Source: Streptomyces sp. sk2.1 (lineage in GTDB: Bacteria > Actinomycetota > Actinomycetes > Streptomycetales > Streptomycetaceae). Taken from it: 64,000 bases of DNA. The translations under genes were made by a program, and so were the position numbers. A model generated the notes under the pieces. It was given only the letters and a program-made list of their open reading frames with translations. It did no database searches and was not told the DNA's origin. The stretch spans positions 632,463 to 696,462 of the forward strand of contig NZ_RDBO01000077.1 in NCBI RefSeq assembly GCF_008120935.1, in the 5' to 3' direction. Each line of letters starts with the position of its first letter. The first letter of the stretch is position 1. Positions 41,390 through 49,848 of this stretch are shown here, piece by piece.

Positions 41390-44188
41390 TCAGAGTTCGC
41401 CCTTGCGGGTCAGATGGTTGAAGCAGAGCCAGCCGGGAAGCACCGGCAGCCAGAACGTCAGCAGGCGGTACAGCACCACGGCGGGCGCCGCGACCTCCTT
41501 CGGCAGGTTGACCGCGATCAGCCCCAGCATCAGCGCGCCCTCGACCGCGCCCATTCCGCCCGGTGTGGGCGCCGCCGACCCCAGCGCGTTGCCGGCGAGG
41601 AAGACCACCGCGATGCTGGCGTAGCTGAGCGTCGGCACGTCCGGACCGCTGAACGCCCGGATCGACGCGTCCAGGCACATCACGAACGTCCCGGTCAGCA
41701 GCAGCATCCCGCCGATGCCCGTCAGCAGCTTCTGCGGCCGCTGCACCACATCGATCATGCGCGGCACGACCCCGGCGAACAGCGACCGCACCCGCGTCAC
41801 CACGAACTTCCGCAGGAACGGAACCGCCGTCACCACCAGCACCAGCACGGCGACCGTCAGCAGCCCGGCGATCACGGTCCTGGACGGGGTGAGCGAGGAC
41901 GGGGTCCGCTCGGTACCGGTCAGATAGCCGAACGCCGCCAGCAGCAGGATGTGGCAGCCCAGGCCGAACAGCTGCGAGGCGCCGACGCTCGCCACGGCGA
42001 GCCCCGGCCGCACCCCGGCCCGCTGCAGGAAGCGGGTGTTCAGCGCCACGCCGCCGACCGCGGCCGGGGCGACGATCTTCACGAAGGACCCGGCGACCTG
42101 GGCCAGCACCGTCTTGCCGAACGGCACCCGCTCGGGCACGAAGCCCAGCAGGCTCATCGCGGCCGCCACGTAGCTGAGGGCGGAGAAGCCGACGGCGGCG
42201 GCCACCCAGCCCCACTCCGCCTGCTCGGAGACCGTGCCGAAGTCGGCCTGGGTGACCTGGGAGATGAGGTAGTACGCGGCGAACGCACCGGCGATGAAGC
42301 TCACCAGGGTGCGCGGCTTGATGCGTTCCAGGCGCACCGGCTCGACCGGAGCCTGCGGACGGATCCGCAGCACCTGCTGCCGCATCTGGGAGAGCAGGTC
42401 CTCCTCGCGGGCCTCTTCCAGCGCGTCGTCCAGGGCCCGCTTCTCGGCCTGCTTCTGGTTGCGGAGCGCCTTGCGGCCGGGCTTGGCGGCCTCCTCCGGG
42501 GCACCGTGCTCCTGGGCCCTGGCCCGCCTGGCCGCGTCCGACGCCTCCAGCACCGCCTCGCGCTCCCGCTGCGAACGCTCCCGGGCCAGCCGGCGCAGCG
42601 TCGCACGGGTCGAGCGGCTCAGCGCGATCGGCTGGAGCAGCGGCAGGCAGTCGGCGACCACATCGGGGCCGAGGACCTCCAGGGCCCCGGCCACGGCCCG
42701 TTCGGCGCCCACCCGCAGACCGGTGGTGGTCAGCAGCTGGGCGACGTCCATCCGCAGCACCAGGTCACCGGCCGCGATCTCGCCGCCGCGCAGATCGGTG
42801 ACGAACACCTTGCCGGAACGATCCACCAGGATGGCGTCACCCGTGAGCCTGCGGTGCGCGATCCGTCGCGACTGGAGCGCCTTCACCTGGCGCCAGGCGC
42901 CGTGCAGCACCTCGTCGGTGATCTCCGAGTCCTCCAGCGCGTCCAGGGAACGGCCGCCGATGTGCTCGTACACCAGCATCACGGCGTCGGGCCCGAGCTC
43001 GGACGTGGCGATCAGCTTGGGGGCGTTGGCCCCGGCGGCGATCGCCGCGTACGCGAGCAGCGCCTCCTGCTCCAGGGCCTGGCGCAGCGACTGGATGGAA
43101 CGGCGCTGGGTGATGCCGCGCAGGGTGAGTCTGCGCCACGCCCGGTAGAAGAAGCCCTGGGCCTGCTGCTCGCGGTCGACGACCGTGACGTCGAGCGGCG
43201 GCCCGTCCTCCAGGGACACCAGGTAGCGGCGCCCCCGGTCGCTCTGGTCGCCCGAGTCGGGGAAGTCCTCGGCGCGCATCGCGGTGACGGGGCGGAAGCC
43301 GACGTGGCGCAGTCCGGCCATCAGGTGCTGACCGGTCGGCCGCACGTTGGGCGAGCCGACCGTGTACAGCGTGCCGTACGCGACGGTCCAGCCGATCAGC
43401 ACGGTCAGGACGATCGAGAACGGGGTCGTGTAGCCGCCGACCAGCATGGCGAACGCGTCGAGCAGCAGCACCACCCACAGCACCACCCGCCAGCGCGGCC
43501 GTCTCGCCATCCCGACCGCCGTCATGTACGCGATCACGGGGGCGAGGTAGCCGTGCACGGGGTCGGTGAGCGAACCGGCCTGGGGCTGGGTCAGCGCGTC
43601 CTTGATGGTGCCGGGGGCGTACCGGGACACCCAGAGGTCGGTGGCGAGGGTGACGCCGTGCGCCAGCACGGCGGCGAGCACCCCGTCGGCGATGCGCAGC
43701 CCGTCGCGCTTGATCAGCCGCTCGATCGCGAACGCGACCGGGACGAGCAGCACGGCGATGCTGGAGACCAGGCCGGCGATCTTGATCAGGACGTCGGGCG
43801 CCTGGCCGGTGCCCTTGTTGATGTCCTGTTCGAGACCGGCGGTGGTGCCGTGGGCGAACGCGGCGATCGCGAACAGGACGACGATCGCCAGGATCCCGAT
43901 GAGGAGCCGCATGAGGTCGGAGGGGCGGTGCACCCGGGCGGGGAGCAGCGGCTCGTCCCCCGAGACGCGTTCGGCCTGCTCCTGCGCGACGGTCGAGAGC
44001 GTCGACCCGGCCGGATGCCCGGGGGCCGTCCCCCGCTCCGGGCCGGACTCCCCGGCGGGCCCGCGGGGTGCGTCCGGCCCCTTCCCGGCGGATGCGCGGG
44101 ACTCGTCCGGGCGGGGCCCGGCGGGCGGCCGGGACCTGCCCGGGTGGGGCTCGGCATCAGAGGCGTCCGCCGCCTTCGGTGGCTGCAC
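41390..44188 (-). CDS. multidomain membrane protein: TM block, kinase-like domain, YbhN/LPG-synthase flippase-type domain
   Basis: A 932-residue protein. A disordered acidic/Pro head (1-90) is followed by about seven helices (100-300), then a degenerate kinase-like region (about 350-560: LLAYAAIAAGANAPKLIATS, MLVYEHIGGRSLDAL, HRRLTGDAILVDRSGKVFVTDLRGG). A charged helix (about 565-640, many KRALDDALEEAREE-type residues) leads into a C-terminal YbhN/lysyl-PG-synthase-type 8-helix domain with GSAAPTPGGMGAVEGALMLG. The catalytic HRD is altered to HRRL and the metal motif DFG to DLR, so the kinase fold may bind but not phosphorylate. I chose GTG 44188, 6 bp after AAGGAG; an in-frame GTG at 44236 lacks a site. 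Confidence 0.85.
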   Translation of the reverse strand: MQPPKAADASDAEPHPGRSRPPAGPRPDESRASAGKGPDAPRGPAGESGPERGTAPGHPAGSTLSTVAQEQAERVSGDEPLLPARVHRPSDLMRLLIGILAIVVLFAIAAFAHGTTAGLEQDINKGTGQAPDVLIKIAGLVSSIAVLLVPVAFAIERLIKRDGLRIADGVLAAVLAHGVTLATDLWVSRYAPGTIKDALTQPQAGSLTDPVHGYLAPVIAYMTAVGMARRPRWRVVLWVVLLLDAFAMLVGGYTTPFSIVLTVLIGWTVAYGTLYTVGSPNVRPTGQHLMAGLRHVGFRPVTAMRAEDFPDSGDQSDRGRRYLVSLEDGPPLDVTVVDREQQAQGFFYRAWRRLTLRGITQRRSIQSLRQALEQEALLAYAAIAAGANAPKLIATSELGPDAVMLVYEHIGGRSLDALEDSEITDEVLHGAWRQVKALQSRRIAHRRLTGDAILVDRSGKVFVTDLRGGEIAAGDLVLRMDVAQLLTTTGLRVGAERAVAGALEVLGPDVVADCLPLLQPIALSRSTRATLRRLARERSQREREAVLEASDAARRARAQEHGAPEEAAKPGRKALRNQKQAEKRALDDALEEAREEDLLSQMRQQVLRIRPQAPVEPVRLERIKPRTLVSFIAGAFAAYYLISQVTQADFGTVSEQAEWGWVAAAVGFSALSYVAAAMSLLGFVPERVPFGKTVLAQVAGSFVKIVAPAAVGGVALNTRFLQRAGVRPGLAVASVGASQLFGLGCHILLLAAFGYLTGTERTPSSLTPSRTVIAGLLTVAVLVLVVTAVPFLRKFVVTRVRSLFAGVVPRMIDVVQRPQKLLTGIGGMLLLTGTFVMCLDASIRAFSGPDVPTLSYASIAVVFLAGNALGSAAPTPGGMGAVEGALMLGLIAVNLPKEVAAPAVVLYRLLTFWLPVLPGWLCFNHLTRKGEL

Positions 44189-44409
44189 GCCCTGCTCCTT
44201 CGTCGCCTCTGATTGGTCTTCGTGGTCTCGTATCACCGGTCACCGCCCGCACGATGGTGGCACGGCCCGGCGACGGAGGGGGGCATCAGGGTGCACTGCA
44301 CGGACACGCGAAGCGCAAGATACGCCCCTTTGCCCCCGCACGCACGCCCCGCGGACGGGGGCAGACGGACCGGGCCGGACTGTCGGTGGCGTACGGCAGG
44401 ATGGGACGG

Positions 44410-44880
44410 ATGAGCCAACACCGGACGAGCGGCGGCGGGACGAACGGCGGCCGGACGGGCGCCGACCGGGCGGGGAACGACCGGCCGGGCACCGGACCGA
44501 CGGTCCACGAGCTGCCGGAGTACGCGGAGCGGGTGCTCGACGTCGCCGAGCTGATCCCGCCCGGCCGTGTCATGACGTACGGGGACGTCGCCGAGTGGCT
44601 GGGCGACGGCGGCCCGCGCCAGGTCGGCCGGGCCATGGCGCTGTACGGGTCCGCGGTGCCGTGGTGGCGCGTGGTGCGGTCCGACGGGGTGCTGCTGCCC
44701 GGCCACGAGCTGCGGGCACTGGATCACTACCGCGAGGAGGGCACCCCGCTGCGCGAGGCGTCGCGCGGCGCGGAGGGCCATCTGCCGCGCCTCGACATGA
44801 GGCGGGCGCGGTGGGACGGCGTCGCCGCGGACGGGGACGGCGGCGCGGACCGGGACAGGGGCGGAGGTGCTCACATCTGA
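44410..44880 (+). CDS. MGMT-family alkyltransferase-like (ATL) protein
   Basis: A 156-residue protein with the DNA-binding fold of O6-alkylguanine methyltransferase: VLDVAELIPPGRVMTYGDVAEWLGDGGPRQVGRAM then VPWWRVVRSDGVLLPG. The active-site PCHR of true methyltransferases reads PWWR here, with Trp in place of the acceptor Cys, the mark of ATL proteins that flag damage for nucleotide excision repair. It lies directly upstream of the AdnAB block, as in mycobacteria (Rv3204). The head (1-30) is Gly/Arg-rich. ATG 44410 is preferred to ATG 44401 by spacing. Confidence 0.88.
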   Translation: MSQHRTSGGGTNGGRTGADRAGNDRPGTGPTVHELPEYAERVLDVAELIPPGRVMTYGDVAEWLGDGGPRQVGRAMALYGSAVPWWRVVRSDGVLLPGHELRALDHYREEGTPLREASRGAEGHLPRLDMRRARWDGVAADGDGGADRDRGGGAHI

Positions 44881-45323
44881 CAGCTTCGGCCATTCGGCGG
44901 CGCGGCGGGCGGCGTCGGGGCCGTACGACGCACCAGATGTGCGGGGGACGACGCCCGACGGGACCCGCGCCGCGGGCCGGGACAAGGCCCGCACGGCCGG
45001 ACGTGCAGGTTCCTGCCGAGCGGTACGGGGCGTGCGAGCAGCGCGAGTTGTACGGGGCGGAGTGCGCGGGCCGCGCGCCGCGCGTGCCGTGTGCGGCGCA
45101 CGCGATGTACGTGATGTGTGTGACGCGCGTGATGTGCACGACGTGCGTGATGTCCGACACGGTCGGGCGTACGGTGCGACGTCCGGCCGTGTCCGCGCCC
45201 CGGAACGTGACGAGGCACGCAGCGCGCACGTCCCGCACCGCGCCGCCGCTGGCGTAGCGTCGTCAGCCCGCGCACCGCACCGCATCCTCACCACCAGCAC
45301 ACCCACCAGGACCGGCGATCCAC
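44881..45323. other. 443-bp gene-poor gap with 9-bp tandem repeats
   Basis: No convincing gene. A plus-strand frame runs through but gives an Arg/Ala/Val low-complexity sequence (RDVRDVCDARDVHDVRDV) with no family match. The centre (45101-45154) is six degenerate 9-bp units of the type CGTGATGTG. The 3' part should hold the adnA promoter; no clear boxes are seen. Confidence 0.55.
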
Positions 45324-48300
45324 GTGAGTTCCTCCTCCTCCACCCGGCACAGTCCGTACCGTCAGGAACGACGGCGGACCACGGGCGCGTACCGACTGGT
45401 GCGTACTCCGCCGGGCTCCGTGGAACCCCCTCTTCTGGACGCGGCACAGCGCGCGGTGGTTGATCACCCCGGCGGCCCGCTCCTGGTGCTCGCCGGACCC
45501 GGCACCGGCAAGACGACCACGCTCGTCGAGGCGATCGCCGCCCGGATCGCACGGGGCGCCGACCCCGCCCGCCTCCTGGTGCTCACCTTCAGCCGCAAGG
45601 CGGCCGTGGAACTGCGCGACCGGATGGCCGCCCGGCTCGGTGCCGCCCGCGGCCCGCAGGCCACCACGTTCCACTCCTTCTGCTACGCGCTGGTCCGCGC
45701 CCACCAGGGCGCCGACCTCTTCGCCGAACCGCTGCGACTGCTCTCCGGGCCCGAGCAGGACGTCACCGTCCGCGAGCTGCTCGCCGGTCAGCTCGAACTG
45801 GAACGGGACGGCTTCCCCCACATCCGCTGGCCCGACGAGCTGCGGGCCTGCCTGACCACGCGCGGCTTCGCCGACGAGGTGCGCGCGGTGCTGGCCCGCA
45901 GCCGGGAACTGGGCCTGGGACCGGACGCGCTGGCCGACTTCGCCCGCCGCACCGGCCGGCCCGACTGGGGCGCCGCCGCCGAGTTCCTCGCCGAGTACCT
46001 GGACGTGCTGGACGCGCAGGGGGTGCTGGACTACGCGGAGCTGGTGCACCGCGCCGTGCTGCTCGCGGAGCGCCCCGAGGTGGCGGCGCTGCTCGCGGGG
46101 CAGTACGACGCCGTGTTCGTCGACGAGTACCAGGACACGGACCCGGCCCAGGTGCGGCTGCTGCACGCGCTGGCCGGGAACCGGGGGAGCGCCCGGGGCA
46201 CCGGGGGCGGCCGGGACCTGATCGCCTTCGGTGACCCGGACCAGTCGATCTACGCGTTCCGGGGTGCCGACGTGAACGGCATCCTCGACTTCCCGGAGAC
46301 GTTCCGGCGGGCGGACGGCGCCCCGGCCCCGGTCGGTGTGCTCACCACCTCGCGCCGGTCCGGGGAACGGCTGCTGGCCGCCACCCGGCTGCTGACCCGC
46401 CGAATGCCGCTGACCCGGCTCCCCGCGGAGAAGGTCCGCGCCCACCGGGAGCTGGCCGCGGTCCACGAGGGCGGGAGGGTGGAGGCGTACACCTACCCGA
46501 CCGCCTCCACGGAGCTGGACAACATCGCGGACCTGCTGCGCCGGGCCCATCTGGAGGACGGCGTCCCGTGGAACGAGATGGCGGTGCTCGTACGGGCCGG
46601 GGGGCGCACGATCCCCTCCCTGCGCCGGGCCCTGACATCCGCCGGCGTGCCCCTGGAGGTCGACGGCGACGACCTTCCCCTGCGCCACGAACCGGCGGTG
46701 GCCCCGCTCCTGACCGCCCTGCGCGCGGTCGCCACGGCGGCCCTGCACCGGGGCGTGCCGGGCGGGGAGGGGACAGCGGACACGAGGGACGCGACCGGGG
46801 CACCGGAAGAGCCGGAGGAGGAGGCACCGGCGGACGGGGCTCCGGAAGAGGGGAGTGGTCGGGCACCCGACGACGGGACCCGCCGGCTGGACACCGAGAC
46901 CGCCCTGACCCTCCTCGCCTCCCCCCTCGGTTCCATGGACGCGGCCGACCTGCGCCGCCTCGGCCGGGCCCTGCGCGACGAGGAGCGGGCCGCCGGGAAC
47001 CGGGTACCGGCACCCTCCGGCGACCTGCTGGCCCGTGCGCTCGCCGAACCCGAACGGCTCGTCACGCACGATCCGGCGTACGCCCGCGGGGCCCAGCGGC
47101 TCGGCGCGCTCCTGCGCAAGGCGCGCGAGCTGCTCGAAGGGGGCGGCACCGCGGAGGAGGCGCTGTGGGCGCTGTGGTCCGGCACCCCGTGGCCGTCGCG
47201 GCTGGAGCGCGCCGCGCTGCGCGGCGGCGCGGCCGGGCGCAACGCCGACCGTGACCTCGACGCGGTCTGTGCCCTCTTCGACACCGCGGCCCGCGCCGAG
47301 GAACGCACCGGCGGGCGCGGCGCGCTCAACTTCCTGGAGGAGGTCGACGCCCAGGACATCGCCGCCGACACCCTCTCCCGGCGCGTGGTGCGCCCCGACG
47401 CCGTACGGCTGATGACCGCGCACCGCTCCAAGGGGCTGGAGTGGCGCCTCGTCGTCGTCGCGGGGGTGCAGGAGGGGCTCTGGCCGGACCTGCGCCGCCG
47501 GGGCTCGCTGCTGGAGGCGGACCGGATCGGCCGCGACGGCCTGGCCGAGCCGCTCACCCCCGGCGCCCTCCTCGCCGAGGAACGCCGGCTCTTCTACGTC
47601 GCGGCGACCCGCGCCCGGGAACGCCTCGTCGTCACCGCGGTGAAGGCCCCCGCCGACGACGGCGACCAGCCGTCCCGCTTCCTCGCCGAACTCGGCGCCG
47701 AGCCGCGCGACGTCACCGGCCGCCCGCGCCGCCCCCTCGCCGTCGCCGCGCTCGTCGCCGAACTGCGCGCCACCACCGTCGATCCCGAGGCGTCCGACGC
47801 CCTGCGGGAGGAGGCCGCCCGCCGTCTCGCCCGCCTCGCCGCGCTCACCGACGAGGAGGGCGCGCCGCTCGTACCGGCGGCGCACCCCCACCGCTGGTGG
47901 GGTCTGTACGAGCCGACCCGTTCCGCCGTGCCGCTGCGCGACCGGGACCGGCCCGTGGCGCTGTCCGGCAGCGCGCTCGACCAGCTCGCCAACACGTGCG
48001 CGCTCCAGTGGTTCCTCGGCCGCGAGGTGAAGGCGGACGTCCCGGCGACGGCCGCCCAGGGCTTCGGCAACGTCGTCCACGTACTCGCCGACGAGGTGGC
48101 CTCCGGGCACACCCCCGCCGATCTGGACGTCCTGATGGAACGGCTGGACTCGGTCTGGGACGGCCTCGTCTTCGACGCCCCCTGGAAGTCCCGGCAGGAG
48201 AAGGACCAGGCGCGGATCGCCCTCGAACGCTTCCTGCGCTGGCACGTCATGGACCGCACCGGCCGCACCTCCGCCGCGAGCGAGCACGACTTCGACGTGA

Positions 48301-48770
48301 CGCTGGAGGCGGGGGAGTACGAGGTGCGCATCCGGGGCTCCATGGACCGCGTCGAGCAGGACGCCGAGGGCCGGGCCTACGTCGTCGACTTCAAGACCGG
48401 CAAGCAGGCCCCGACCAAGGACGAGGTCGCCCGCCACCCCCAGCTCGCGGTGTACCAGCTGGCCGTCCGGGAAGGGGCGGTCGACGAGGTCTTCGACGGC
48501 CGGCGCCCCGAACCGGGCGGCGCCGAACTGGTGCAGCTGCGCCAGGCCGCCGCCAAGAAGGAGGGCGGCGACGCCCTTCCCAAGGTGCAGGCGCAGCAAC
48601 CGCTCGACGGCGGGGACGGCGGGGGCGAATGGGTCTCCGACCTGCTGGCCACGGCCGCGGGCCGGGTCCTGGACGAACGTTTCACGCCCTCGACCGGCCA
48701 GCACTGCGGGCACTGCGCCTTCCGCGCCTCGTGCAGCGCGCAGCCGGAGGGCCGCCACATCCTGGAGTGA
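45324..48770 (+). CDS. adnA: AdnA-like helicase-nuclease (UvrD motor plus RecB-type nuclease)
   Basis: A 1148-residue subunit of the actinobacterial AdnAB motor-nuclease that resects double-strand breaks. The UvrD/AddA-type motor (about 35-830) has Walker A GPGTGKTT at 58-65, TFSRKAAVELRDRM, DEYQDTDPAQVRLL, GDPDQSIYAFRGA and TAHRSKGLEW. The C-terminal nuclease (about 885-1145) shows GSMDRVEQ, VVDFKTGKQ and HPQLAVYQLAV. Cys residues in NTCALQW, CGHC and FRASC have the AddB/Cas4-like iron-sulfur spacing. The GTG start is tentative because no ribosome site is clear. The partner adnB lies 1.1 kb downstream beyond an antisense gene. Confidence 0.9.
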   Translation: MSSSSSTRHSPYRQERRRTTGAYRLVRTPPGSVEPPLLDAAQRAVVDHPGGPLLVLAGPGTGKTTTLVEAIAARIARGADPARLLVLTFSRKAAVELRDRMAARLGAARGPQATTFHSFCYALVRAHQGADLFAEPLRLLSGPEQDVTVRELLAGQLELERDGFPHIRWPDELRACLTTRGFADEVRAVLARSRELGLGPDALADFARRTGRPDWGAAAEFLAEYLDVLDAQGVLDYAELVHRAVLLAERPEVAALLAGQYDAVFVDEYQDTDPAQVRLLHALAGNRGSARGTGGGRDLIAFGDPDQSIYAFRGADVNGILDFPETFRRADGAPAPVGVLTTSRRSGERLLAATRLLTRRMPLTRLPAEKVRAHRELAAVHEGGRVEAYTYPTASTELDNIADLLRRAHLEDGVPWNEMAVLVRAGGRTIPSLRRALTSAGVPLEVDGDDLPLRHEPAVAPLLTALRAVATAALHRGVPGGEGTADTRDATGAPEEPEEEAPADGAPEEGSGRAPDDGTRRLDTETALTLLASPLGSMDAADLRRLGRALRDEERAAGNRVPAPSGDLLARALAEPERLVTHDPAYARGAQRLGALLRKARELLEGGGTAEEALWALWSGTPWPSRLERAALRGGAAGRNADRDLDAVCALFDTAARAEERTGGRGALNFLEEVDAQDIAADTLSRRVVRPDAVRLMTAHRSKGLEWRLVVVAGVQEGLWPDLRRRGSLLEADRIGRDGLAEPLTPGALLAEERRLFYVAATRARERLVVTAVKAPADDGDQPSRFLAELGAEPRDVTGRPRRPLAVAALVAELRATTVDPEASDALREEAARRLARLAALTDEEGAPLVPAAHPHRWWGLYEPTRSAVPLRDRDRPVALSGSALDQLANTCALQWFLGREVKADVPATAAQGFGNVVHVLADEVASGHTPADLDVLMERLDSVWDGLVFDAPWKSRQEKDQARIALERFLRWHVMDRTGRTSAASEHDFDVTLEAGEYEVRIRGSMDRVEQDAEGRAYVVDFKTGKQAPTKDEVARHPQLAVYQLAVREGAVDEVFDGRRPEPGGAELVQLRQAAAKKEGGDALPKVQAQQPLDGGDGGGEWVSDLLATAAGRVLDERFTPSTGQHCGHCAFRASCSAQPEGRHILE

Positions 48771-48787
48771 GACCCGGAACGGGACAG

Positions 48788-48813
48788 GGCCCGGCACGTA
48801 CAGGAGCCGGGCC
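48788..48813. terminator. hairpin between convergent adnA and methyltransferase genes
   Basis: 8-bp arms GGCCCGGC/GCCGGGCC with a 10-nt loop, 18 bp after the adnA stop. Moderate strength. Confidence 0.5.
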
Positions 48814-48846
48814 GTGCCCGGTGCGTACGGGAACGCGGCCCGGCCG

Positions 48847-49752
48847 TCAGGGCTTGCGGGCCATCACTCCGTACACGCTCACGTCCGCGTCCGTGACGTC
48901 GTTGATCCGCCGGTAGCGCGTACGGTCCAGCTTGTCCAGACCCGCCACGAACTCCGGGTCCGGGTCGGCGGCCTCGGGCAGGTCCACGACCTCCTCGGGA
49001 CGCCAGCGGTGCACCGGTACGACACCCGGCTCCAGCAGCTCCAGACCGTTGTCGGTGACGAAGCGCTCCACCTGGGCGCGCGAGCGGCGGACCATGGCGA
49101 AGCCGCGCTCCTCGAACGCCTTCGTCACCTGCCCGACCTGCTCGGGGTTGAGGTCCGAGCTGACGTTGCTCAGGACGAGGTAGCTGCCGGGTGCCAGGGC
49201 GCCGAGCAGCCGCTCGACGACCGGGTACGCCTCGTCGTCCTCGATGAAGTGCAGCACGGCGGCGAGCACGAGAGCGACCGGCCGGTCCAGGTCCAGGGTG
49301 CGGCGGGCCGCCTCCAGGATCGTGTCCGGATCGCGCAGGTCCGCCTCGATGTAGTCGGTGCGCCCCTCGGGACCGCTGGTCAGCAGGGCCTGCGCGTGGA
49401 CGAGGACGACCGGGTCGTTGTCCACGTACACCACCCGCGAGTCCGGGGCGATCCCCTGGGCGATCTGGTGCACGTTCGCTTGCGTCGGCAGCCCCGTGCC
49501 CACGTCCAGGAACTGCCGCACCCCGGCCTCGGCGGCCAGCGTCACCGCCCGCCGCATGAAGTCCCGGTTGTGCCGCACCGTGAGGTACCCGCGCGGATTG
49601 GCGGCCAGTGCCATGGCCGCGGCCTCCCGGTCCGCCGGATAGTTGTCCTTGCCGCCCAGGAAGACGTCGTAGACCCGCGCCGGGTGCGCCTTCGTCGTGT
49701 CGATGCGCCCACGGAGTTCCGCGGCGTCCGGGGCGGGTGCGTCGGCGCTCAT
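48847..49752 (-). CDS. SAM-dependent methyltransferase, PF04672 (DUF574) family
   Basis: A 301-residue methyltransferase of the family abundant in Streptomyces: RIDTTKAHPARVYDVFLGGKDNYPADREAA at the start, VRQFLDVGTGLPTQANVH (motif I), VVYVDNDPVVLVHAQALL, and PEFVAGLDKLDRTRYRRIND near the end. The substrate is unknown; many paralogues occur in secondary-metabolite and chromosomal loci. It is on the strand opposite adnA and adnB and separates them. GGAAGG precedes the ATG. Confidence 0.88.
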   Translation of the reverse strand: MSADAPAPDAAELRGRIDTTKAHPARVYDVFLGGKDNYPADREAAAMALAANPRGYLTVRHNRDFMRRAVTLAAEAGVRQFLDVGTGLPTQANVHQIAQGIAPDSRVVYVDNDPVVLVHAQALLTSGPEGRTDYIEADLRDPDTILEAARRTLDLDRPVALVLAAVLHFIEDDEAYPVVERLLGALAPGSYLVLSNVSSDLNPEQVGQVTKAFEERGFAMVRRSRAQVERFVTDNGLELLEPGVVPVHRWRPEEVVDLPEAADPDPEFVAGLDKLDRTRYRRINDVTDADVSVYGVMARKP

Positions 49753-49848
49753 GTGACCTTCCTCATAAGGCTGTTGATGCGACAGGAAGTCAATGTAGAC
49801 GGTGATCGGGGGCAGGGGTTGTCGGTGGGGCCGGTTAGCCTCGGTGGG

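Noticed and set aside
44867-45463. 198-codon plus-strand frame downstream of the alkyltransferase-like gene
   Set aside because: Low-complexity Arg/Ala/Val sequence generated by 9-bp repeats; it runs into adnA in another frame.
45288-48797. 1169-codon open frame on the minus strand across adnA
   Set aside because: It is a GC-driven shadow of the adnA frame; composition is Gly/Arg/Val-rich with no domain, while the plus-strand frame has every helicase motif.
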